This document shows positions 1-4,889 of a DNA stretch of 5,732 nt, in pieces. Positions within the stretch are counted from its first letter, which is position 1; every line of letters begins with the position of its first letter. The translations under genes and the position numbers were made by a program. Source of the DNA: Bacillota bacterium (GTDB lineage: Bacteria; Bacillota; Sulfobacillia; Symbiobacteriales; Symbiobacteriaceae); assembly GCA_028287415.1 (NCBI GenBank), contig JAQBPS010000746.1, positions 1 to 5,732 on the forward strand, given 5' to 3'. Below the pieces are notes generated by a model. It saw only the letters and a list, made by a program, of their open reading frames with translations. It searched no databases and was not told the DNA's origin.

Positions 1-140
1 ACCTGCCCCGAGGAGGGGTCTCTGCCACGATCGCCCTAGGCCATATCTTTTAGGTGTGAAAAGCATAGTTGTCGTTGATCACAGAAAAGGCTAAACGATA
101 AGCGGCCTCGTAACTTTTTTATCACTACATACGTTAATAC
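1..140. other. AT-rich upstream region, no gene assigned
   Basis: No coding region can be supported here. All three + frames close early, with stops at 37-39, 49-51 and 92-94, so at most a short tail of an upstream gene could be present, and none of the three short peptides is recognisable. The region turns AT-rich from about position 40, which marks it as intergenic and regulatory. A weak 5-bp inverted repeat TGTGA (55-59) / TCACA (79-83) is present, but its 19-nt spacing does not fit a CRP-type site. Confidence 0.5.
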
Positions 141-149
141 TGGTAGAAT
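119..149 (+). promoter_or_regulatory. Possible extended -10 promoter for the deacetylase gene
   Basis: TGGTAGAAT at 141-149 matches an extended -10 element (TGn followed by TAGAAT, 5 of 6 to TATAAT). The best -35 candidate, TTATCA at 119-124, is poor and lies 19 nt away, which is tolerable for an extended -10 promoter. It would start transcription about 25-30 nt before the GTG start. The call rests on pattern matching only. Confidence 0.35.
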
Positions 150-182
150 ATCTGTATATGTTATGAAAGAGAAGGCGATGAT

Positions 183-1194
183 GTGGGAATCCGGCGGGTC
201 TGGATCGGTGCGCTGATCAGTGTGGCAGGGGTGGCCGCCCTGGCGCTGGCTGGGGCGCCCGCCCGGGTTGGAGCAGCGGTACACTGGGTCTACAGCGATC
301 TTCCCGCAGTCAGCCATCCCGGATGGCAGTCGCCGCAGCCGGTCGCAATCCGGCCTGGCGGGTCGCAGGCGCCGGGGCAGCCCGGGGCCGGGCCGTCGCC
401 TCAGCCCGCGCCGAAGCAGCAGTCCGACCCGGCGCCGGCTCCGGCGCCCATCCCGAAGTCCGACCCGACGCCCGCCCCCGAGCCTGCGCCCGCTCCCGAC
501 TCCCTCCCCACCCCGACACCCGACAGCACAGGCGACGGCGGCCAGACACCGGCCCCCAAGCCCACGCCGGCCCCCACCCCGGCTCCGACCCCCGCCCACG
601 CCTCCGGGCCCTCCTCGGCCAGCCCCGCCGGGCAGCCCCTGCGCCGCGTCGCCGCCGCCGAGCCCCACGTCGTCCTCACCTTCGATGACGGCCCGACCAT
701 CTACAACCCGCAGCTGACCGCCATTCTCAAGGCAGAGCAGATACCTGCCGCCTTCTTCTGGATCGGCGGCAACGTCAAGCCCGGCCAGGCAGCCGAGTTG
801 ACCAGCCAGGGCTTCCAGCTAGGCTCGCACACCATGACCCACGCCCGCATGACCACGCTCAGCCCCGACGGCCAGCGCACCGAACTCACACGCTCCCTGA
901 AGGCGATTCAGCCCGTCACGACGACGTTCTTCCGCCCCCCCCTTCGGCGCCTACAACGCCGAGGTGATCCAGAGCGCCAAAGCGCTCGGGCTGACCGTCG
1001 TCATGTGGGACGTCGACTCCCGGGACTGGGACCTCGCCGCACACCCCGAGCAGATCGTGCCCAACGTCATGAGCCATGTGCGGTCGGGGTCGATCATCCT
1101 CCTGCACGAACGGTCCCAGACCGTAAAGGTGCTGCCGCAGCTGATCAAGGCACTGCGGGCCGCAGGCTACAGCTTCCAGGCCCTCCCAGCCTGA
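183..1194 (+). CDS. Secreted polysaccharide deacetylase (NodB domain), frameshifted
   Basis: This gene encodes a carbohydrate esterase family 4 (NodB-type) enzyme, which removes acetyl groups from N-acetylated sugars in peptidoglycan, chitin or related polymers with a divalent metal. The GTG start at 183 is chosen because GAGAAGG ends 7 nt upstream and a signal peptide follows (basic IRR, hydrophobic core about residues 6-24). Residues about 55-150 are a Pro/Ala/Thr linker with PAPAPAP and PTPAPTPAP repeats. The catalytic domain follows: TFDDGP at 166-171, HTMTH with metal ligands H216 and H220, and RPP at 251-253. The frame is then broken by one C too many in the C8 run at 935-942. Dropping one C restores FGAYN, DVDSRDW (276-282), LLHE with H308, and a TGA at 1192-1194, giving 336 residues and a complete domain. 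Read without correction, the frame runs on to 1319 and loses the last motifs. The shift may be a sequencing error, a real mutation or slippage. Family is certain; polymer substrate is unknown. Confidence 0.88.
935..942 (+). repeat. C8 homopolymer at the deacetylase frameshift
   Basis: A run of eight C follows CG at 933-934. Seven C would read Arg-Pro-Pro-Phe-Gly, the conserved NodB motif 3; eight C read Arg-Pro-Pro-Leu-Arg and leave the frame. The run is therefore the exact place where the two halves of the gene part. Confidence 0.9.
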
Positions 1195-1225
1195 CAAGAT
1201 CTGACACGGTACTGTGCAGAAGCCA

Positions 1226-1248
1226 CCGTGACGGCCATGACGTCACGG
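1226..1248. repeat. 8-bp perfect inverted repeat after the deacetylase
   Basis: CCGTGACG (1226-1233) and CGTCACGG (1241-1248) flank a 7-nt loop, 32 nt after the deacetylase stop. No T-tract follows. The right arm overlaps the palindrome TGACGTCA (1238-1245). It may be a stable 3' end structure of the mRNA or a protein site; nothing distinguishes these. Confidence 0.45.
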
Positions 1249-1271
1249 GGGCAGACGGGGACACCCCACGC

Positions 1272-1293
1272 GGGGGAGGGTGTGGGAGGGGGG
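1272..1293 (+). other. G-quadruplex-type motif (four G-runs)
   Basis: Four G-runs of 5, 3, 3 and 6 bases are separated by A, TGT and A, so loops are 1, 3 and 1 nt. This meets the classic G3+ N1-7 rule, and short loops are the most stable kind. It lies on the coding strand, so the mRNA downstream of the deacetylase would also carry it. The last two runs are also part of the left arm of the hairpin at 1282-1315. Confidence 0.6.
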
Positions 1294-1315
1294 CGGCGTT
1301 CGGCCCTCCTCCCAC
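1282..1315. repeat. 13-bp GC-rich hairpin overlapping the G-run cluster
   Basis: The arms GTGGGAGGGGGGC (1282-1294) and GCCCTCCTCCCAC (1303-1315) pair over 13 positions with one G-U wobble and an 8-nt loop. It is followed by CTTAAAGG rather than a T-run, so by itself it is not a canonical terminator. It stands directly before the terminator at 1321 and could protect the 3' end or assist termination. Confidence 0.6.
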
Positions 1316-1320
1316 TTAAA

Positions 1321-1357
1321 GGTAGTGGGGGCATCGCCCCTCACTACCCTTTTCTTC
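1321..1357 (+). terminator. Rho-independent terminator of the deacetylase unit
   Basis: GGTAGTG (1321-1327) pairs with CACTACC (1342-1348), then GGGGC (1328-1332) with GCCCC (1336-1340), leaving an ATC loop and one bulged T (1341). A T-rich tail, TTTTCTTCT, begins at 1350. A 12-bp GC-rich stem followed by U-rich RNA is the standard pattern. It separates the deacetylase transcript from the transporter operon. Confidence 0.82.
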
Positions 1358-1383
1358 TATGTCCGCGAAAAATTCATATCATC

Positions 1384-1412
1384 TTCACACAAAACGCTAT
1401 TCGGCTTAAACT
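1384..1412 (+). promoter_or_regulatory. Candidate sigma-A promoter of the transporter operon
   Basis: TTCACA (1384-1389, 5 of 6 to TTGACA) and TAAACT (1407-1412, 4 of 6 to TATAAT) are 17 nt apart, the best spacing. The pair lies in the AT-rich stretch after the terminator and about 55 nt before the lipoprotein start. A second -10-like element, CATAAT at 1424-1429, has no good -35. The hexamer ATTCGG in the spacer (1399-1404) also occurs in the candidate promoter of the downstream regulator. Confidence 0.45.
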
Positions 1413-1465
1413 TTTGGTAGTAACATAATTGGGGCTCCCCGTGATTCCACAAGGAGGACTCTAAC

Positions 1466-2788
1466 GTGCGCAAGGCTTCTCGTGTGCTCGCAGCAGCTGT
1501 GGCTACCGGTGTTCTGGCTCTCGCCGGCTGCAGCGGCGCCCAGCAAACGCCCAAGACCGATGGCGGTCAGACCACCCCGGCTCCGGTCCCCGCCAAGACC
1601 GTCGAGCTCAACTTCTCCTTCCCCATCGCCGTGGGCGGTGCGGTTCAGAAGAACGTTGAGGCCATGGTAAACGACTTCAACACGGCCAACCCCACCATCA
1701 AGGTGACCCCGTCCTTCGCCGGCAACTACCAGGAGACCATGACCAAGGTCCAGGCTGCCAAGCCCGAGATCGCTGTCCTCCAGGCAACGGACGTCTTCAC
1801 CCTCACCGATACAGACATCATCGTACCGATCGACGAGTACATCGCTGCCGACAAGGACGGCCAGGCCTACATGAGCGATCTGCTGCCTGCCTTTATGGCC
1901 AACAGCAAGCTCAATGGCAAGACCTGGTCCGTGCCGTTTCAGCGCTCCACCGTCGTCCTCTACTACAACAAGGATCTCTTCAAGGCCGCCGGCCTCGACC
2001 CCGAGAAGCCCCCCACCAACTGGCAGCAGCTCGTCGAGTACGGCAAGAAGCTGACCAAGCCCGACGGCAGCCAGTGGGGCGTTGAGATCCCCTCCGACGG
2101 CAACCCCTCCTGGACTTTCTCCTCCTTCTTCTATGAGGCGGGCGCCAAGCCGGTGAACGACCTCGGCACCGAGGTCGCCTTCAACTCCCCGGAGATCACC
2201 TCCGCGATGGATTTCATCGTCGGCCTGTCCAAGACGGACAAGGTGATGCCGACCGGCGTTCTCAAGTGGAATGACTTGCCGAATGACTTTGTCGCCGGCA
2301 AGGCCGCAATGATCTACCACACCACCGGCACCATCGGCGCCGTCAAGGCGAAGATGGATCCCGCCAAGATCGGCGTGGCGGCCCTGCCCGCCGGCAAGCA
2401 GGCCGGCTCCCCGACCGGCGGCGGCAACCTCTACATCCTCAAGTCGACCAAGGAGAAGCAGGACGCCGCCTGGAAGTTCGTCCGCTTCATGACCGACACC
2501 GAGCGTGTGGCCAAGTGGTCCGTCGACACCGGCTACATCCCCTACCGCAAGTCTGCCACCGAGACCAGCACCTGGAAGGAAGCCGTCAAGGCGTTCCCGG
2601 GCTACGGCACGGCCGCCGGCGCCATGAAGGACGCCGCCGGTGAGATCGCTTCCCACAGCAACCAGCAGGTGCTGAAGGCCCTGGGCGACCAGCTCCAGGC
2701 GATCATCGGCGGCACCAAGGAGACCAAGCCCGCCCTTGATCAGGCCCAGAAGGATGCTGAGGCGATCCTGAAGCAGTTCAAGAAGTAA
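1466..2788 (+). CDS. ABC transporter substrate-binding lipoprotein, UgpB-like
   Basis: This is the extracellular solute-binding component of a carbohydrate-type ABC importer. The GTG start at 1466 follows a near-perfect SD, AAGGAGG (1451-1457), by 8 nt. Residues 1-22 are a lipoprotein signal: RK, a hydrophobic core, then the lipobox LAGC with Cys22 as the lipidated residue. A short Gly/Thr/Pro tether follows. The mature domain resembles UgpB, the glycerol-3-phosphate binding protein, by recall: GNYQET (86-91), VPFQRSTVVLYYNKD (156-170), AGLDPEKPPTNWQQL (175-189), GGGNLYILK (318-326) and TGYIPY (355-360). The length, 440 residues, is normal for this family. It is the first gene of an operon with two permeases, 14 nt before the next start. 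The ligand is not proven: UgpB relatives include binders of glycerophosphodiesters and of sugars, and by-eye alignment cannot settle the pocket residues. Family is very sure, substrate is not. Confidence 0.95.
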   Translation: MRKASRVLAAAVATGVLALAGCSGAQQTPKTDGGQTTPAPVPAKTVELNFSFPIAVGGAVQKNVEAMVNDFNTANPTIKVTPSFAGNYQETMTKVQAAKPEIAVLQATDVFTLTDTDIIVPIDEYIAADKDGQAYMSDLLPAFMANSKLNGKTWSVPFQRSTVVLYYNKDLFKAAGLDPEKPPTNWQQLVEYGKKLTKPDGSQWGVEIPSDGNPSWTFSSFFYEAGAKPVNDLGTEVAFNSPEITSAMDFIVGLSKTDKVMPTGVLKWNDLPNDFVAGKAAMIYHTTGTIGAVKAKMDPAKIGVAALPAGKQAGSPTGGGNLYILKSTKEKQDAAWKFVRFMTDTERVAKWSVDTGYIPYRKSATETSTWKEAVKAFPGYGTAAGAMKDAAGEIASHSNQQVLKALGDQLQAIIGGTKETKPALDQAQKDAEAILKQFKK

Positions 2789-2802
2789 ACGGAGGCGATC
2801 GC

Positions 2803-3726
2803 ATGGCGCATCCTGCCCCTGCGGTGGGAGCTGCCGGCAATCCCAACAAGAGGAGGGCCCCCAGTTTCAACTGGGGGCCCTATCTGCTCCTCTTGCCCTC
2901 GCTCATTTTGCTGGCGGTCTTCACCCTCTGGCCGATGGTGGCCTCCGGCTACCTCGCCCTGTTCACGGCGAATATGGCGCACAAGGTGCCGGTCTACAAC
3001 GGCATCGCGAACTTCAAGGACCTGTTCACGTCGGACCTGTTCATCAAGGCGTTCAAAAACACCCTGCTCTTCGCCGTGGTCACCATTCCGGCCTCGGTCG
3101 TCCTGGCGATGTGGCTGGCGACGCAGCTCAATCGGAAATTGCGATCCGTCGCCATCGTGCGCGCGGCATTTTTCTATCCGACGATGCTCCCGCTCGTCAG
3201 TGCGGCAGCGGTGTGGAGCTTCTTCTATAACCCGAGCTACGGGCCGGTCAACCTGGCGATCAAGCTCTTCGGCGGCGCAACGCATAACTGGCTCGGCGAC
3301 CCGAAGACCGCCCTGCCGGCAATCATGCTGGTCTCCATCTGGAAAGATGCGGGCTACTTCATGATCTTCTTCCTGGCCGGCCTTCAGAGCCTGCCGTCTG
3401 ATCTCTTTGAGGCGGCCGAGCTGGATGGTGCGTCACGGTGGCAGCAGTTCTGGCGGATCACCTTCCCGCTCCTGTCGCCAACGACGCTCTTCGTGGCAAC
3501 GCTCAGCTTGATCAACGCCTTCAAGACGATGGACCAGATCTTCGTCATGACTGGCGGCGGTCCGGAGAACGCCACGCAGACGCTGCTCTATTTCATCTAC
3601 CAGCAGACCTTTGAGTTCATGGACAGGGGGACGGGTGCGGCCGCTTCAGCGGTGCTGATCGTGATCCTGCTGGCGGTAGCAGTCTTCAACCAGTTTTACG
3701 TCGATAAGAAGGTGCACTATGACTAA
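2803..3726 (+). CDS. ABC sugar-type permease, MalF/UgpA-like
   Basis: This is the first of two inner-membrane channel subunits of the importer. The ATG at 2803 lies 7 nt after GGAGG (2791-2795). After a hydrophilic N-terminus, six hydrophobic segments appear at about residues 28-50, 85-107, 122-143, 170-193, 221-241 and 277-299. The EAA loop, which docks onto the ATPase, is present: E203-A204-A205, then D208-G209, with I219 and P222 at the expected places. MTGGGP (249-254) before the last segment is typical of MalF/UgpA-type subunits. Length (307 residues) is normal for UgpA-like subunits, shorter than enterobacterial MalF. Its stop overlaps the next permease start by 8 nt, suggesting translational coupling. 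Codons 18-27 form an unusually strong inverted repeat (separate entry). Family is sure; substrate follows the binding protein and is not fixed. Confidence 0.95.
   Translation: MAHPAPAVGAAGNPNKRRAPSFNWGPYLLLLPSLILLAVFTLWPMVASGYLALFTANMAHKVPVYNGIANFKDLFTSDLFIKAFKNTLLFAVVTIPASVVLAMWLATQLNRKLRSVAIVRAAFFYPTMLPLVSAAAVWSFFYNPSYGPVNLAIKLFGGATHNWLGDPKTALPAIMLVSIWKDAGYFMIFFLAGLQSLPSDLFEAAELDGASRWQQFWRITFPLLSPTTLFVATLSLINAFKTMDQIFVMTGGGPENATQTLLYFIYQQTFEFMDRGTGAAASAVLIVILLAVAVFNQFYVDKKVHYD
2848..2894 (+). promoter_or_regulatory. Strong intragenic hairpin at the start of the first permease gene
   Basis: AGGGCCCCCAGTT (2854-2866) and AACTGGGGGCCCT (2869-2881) are perfect 13-nt inverted arms with only TC between them. 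AAGAGG (2848-2853) can extend the stem with CCTCTT (2889-2894) across a 7-nt bulge. No T-run follows, so it is unlikely to be a terminator. It starts 46 nt into the reading frame and encodes the segment just before the first membrane helix. By analogy with structures between malE and malF in enterobacteria, it could stabilise the upstream lipoprotein message or lower permease output; that role is inferred. Confidence 0.6.
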
Positions 3727-4549
3727 AAAACTCACCTTCTTCGACTGGGCGCTGTATGTGACCACGGCGGCGATGGCCCTGCTCTGGCTGATCCCCCTGC
3801 TCTGGATGGTCGCCACGGCGTTCCGCCCCGAGACTTCGCCCGTCGGCACCGGCTCCTGGCTGTGGGGCGGCAGCTTCACGCTGCACAACTTCACCCGGGC
3901 CTGGACGACGGCGCCCTTTGCCACCTACTACCGCAACACGTTTGTCATCGTCACCGGCATCCTCGCAATGCAGATGGTGACGATCACGCTGGGCGGCTAC
4001 GTGTTTGCCCGGATGAACTTCCGGGGCAAGGATCTGCTGTTCTTGCTCTTCCTCCTCCAGCTGATGCTGCCGGCCGAGGCGCTCGTTGTGCCGAACTACA
4101 ACACCATGGACAAGCTGGGGCTGGTCAACACTCGCCTGGCGATCATGCTGCCGTACGTCGCATCGGCGATGGGGACGTTCCTCATGCGGCAGACCTTCAA
4201 GCAGATCCCCCGGGACCTCGAGGAGGCGGCGGTGATCGACGGCGCCAACCACCTCCAGATCCTGTGGCGGGTCTTCATCCCGATCGTCCGGCCGACGCTG
4301 GCGGCGTTTGCGTTGACGTCGATCAGCTTCCACTGGAACAACTTCTTCTGGCCGCTGATCATCACGAACACAAACAATGTCCGGCCATTGACCGTTGGCC
4401 TGGCGCTCTTTACAAAGGCGTCGGAGGCCGGGGCGGACTGGTCGCTGATCACCGCCGGTACGCTGATGGTCGTGGCGCCGCTGCTGATCGCCTTCTTCCT
4501 CTTCCAGCAGCAGTTCATCAACAGCTTCATGCGCTCGGGCATCAAGTAG
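3719..4549 (+). CDS. ABC sugar-type permease, MalG/UgpE-like
   Basis: This is the second inner-membrane channel subunit, partner of the preceding permease. The ATG at 3719 sits inside the end of that gene (8-nt overlap), with AAGAAGG (3706-3712) 6 nt upstream. Six hydrophobic segments are at about residues 11-34, 72-95, 105-125, 139-160, 186-206 and 243-263. MalG/UgpE-type features include NTF (73-75), YVFARMNFRGK (94-104) and the EAA loop E169-A170-A171 with D174-G175 and a following IP (187-188). The protein ends with the short FINSFMRSGIK tail typical of the family, which often finishes with GxxK. Length (276 residues) is normal. It is the last gene of the operon: a strong terminator begins 14 nt after the TAG stop. 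No ATPase gene follows in the window. Confidence 0.95.
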   Translation: MTKKLTFFDWALYVTTAAMALLWLIPLLWMVATAFRPETSPVGTGSWLWGGSFTLHNFTRAWTTAPFATYYRNTFVIVTGILAMQMVTITLGGYVFARMNFRGKDLLFLLFLLQLMLPAEALVVPNYNTMDKLGLVNTRLAIMLPYVASAMGTFLMRQTFKQIPRDLEEAAVIDGANHLQILWRVFIPIVRPTLAAFALTSISFHWNNFFWPLIITNTNNVRPLTVGLALFTKASEAGADWSLITAGTLMVVAPLLIAFFLFQQQFINSFMRSGIK

Positions 4550-4562
4550 CATATGTAGCCGC

Positions 4563-4601
4563 AAAAACCCCGCAGCCTGTGAACCAGGCGGCGGGGTTTT
4601 G
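4563..4601. terminator. Strong, probably bidirectional terminator after the transporter operon
   Basis: AAAACCCCGC (4564-4573) pairs with GCGGGGTTTT (4591-4600), continuing after an A/G mismatch with GCCTG (4575-4579) and CAGGC (4585-4589) around a TGAAC loop. The right arm ends in four T on the + strand, and A-rich sequence (4563-4567) gives five T on the - strand, so it can act both ways. It closes the transporter operon and isolates the regulator. Confidence 0.9.
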
Positions 4602-4720
4602 TGCGCTTAGCAGCCGAACAGGGTCACTGGCAGCAGCATGAGGAAGAGCACCGTTGTCACGAGCGGCTGCCGGGCACAGGTCACGCCCGGGGTCAAGGCA
4701 GCGGGGAGCGAAATCTATCC
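4602..4720. other. GC-rich stretch without a supported gene, small hairpin
   Basis: No convincing gene is present between the terminator and the regulator promoter. The + strand has no start with a fitting SD. A stem-loop can form from CCGGGC (4670-4675) and GCCCGG (4685-4690), with GCTG (4666-4669) and CAGC (4699-4702) able to extend it across a bulge. GGTCAC occurs twice (4622-4627 and 4679-4684). On the - strand a short open frame ending at 4607 encodes a hydrophobic peptide, but it has no SD. The stretch could be a decayed gene remnant. Confidence 0.4.
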
Positions 4721-4724
4721 ATAA

Positions 4725-4754
4725 TTGTCTAGTCAACCAACCATTCGGTATACA
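4725..4754 (+). promoter_or_regulatory. Candidate promoter of the RpiR regulator
   Basis: TTGTCT (4725-4730) and TATACA (4749-4754), each 4 of 6 to consensus, are 18 nt apart in the most AT-rich part of this gap. Transcription from it would start near 4760 and give a leader of about 110 nt. An imperfect repeat TAGTC (4730-4734) / GACTA (4755-4759) brackets the spacer and could be an operator. ATTCGG (4743-4748) abuts the -10 and recurs in the transporter promoter. Confidence 0.4.
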
Positions 4755-4796
4755 GACTATTTTATATTTGTTCCGTTTCTTTGAAGGGAGTAGCGT

Positions 4797-4889
4797 TTGG
4801 TTGTAGAAAAGGTGATGCAGATTATTCACATAGGTGTCTTTGATGGCGCAAATCTTTCACTAGGGGGTGGGTGTGAACTATCAGCATGA
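4797..4889 (+). CDS. Possible 30-residue leader peptide before the regulator
   Basis: A TTG start at 4797 follows GAAGGGAG (4783-4790) by 6 nt, which is a credible ribosome site, and the frame stays open for 30 codons to TGA at 4887-4889. In-frame GTG (4812) and ATG (4815) are alternative starts, though AAGG is then too close. The peptide starts VVEKVMQIIHIGVF and resembles nothing I recognise. Its end overlaps the regulator start by 17 nt in another frame, as in a translationally coupled upstream peptide. A tag stop at 4791 bars a longer form. It may equally be chance: it is short and uses the weakest start codon. Confidence 0.3.
   Translation: MVVEKVMQIIHIGVFDGANLSLGGGCELSA

Noticed and set aside
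55..83. CRP-like TGTGA...TCACA
   Set aside because: The half-sites are 19 nt apart instead of about 6, and the organism type does not suggest an enterobacterial CRP system.
220..717. Alternative + and - frames over the deacetylase linker
   Set aside because: The C-rich, low-complexity Pro/Ala linker keeps most frames open. Only the 183 frame has a signal peptide and leads into TFDDGP.
1195..1319. Uncorrected 378-residue reading of the deacetylase reaching 1319
   Set aside because: Beyond the C-run this frame is Arg-rich, matches no motif and ends in hairpin sequence, while the other frame carries the conserved motifs and stops at 1194.
1389..1402. Catabolite-response (cre) site around AAAACGCTAT
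   Set aside because: Only the central part fits the cre consensus; both ends mismatch.
1406..2656. Long - strand open frame of 416 codons
   Set aside because: It is antisense to the lipoprotein gene, whose family, signal and SD are clear. The Gly/Leu/Val/Asp-rich product is what the complement of GC-biased third codon positions yields, and no fitting SD was seen.
3686..4564. Long - strand open frame of 292 codons, and + frame 3862-4641
   Set aside because: Both are shadows of the second permease. Their products are rich in Arg, Asp, His and Gln without domains, while the permease frame has six membrane segments and the EAA motif.
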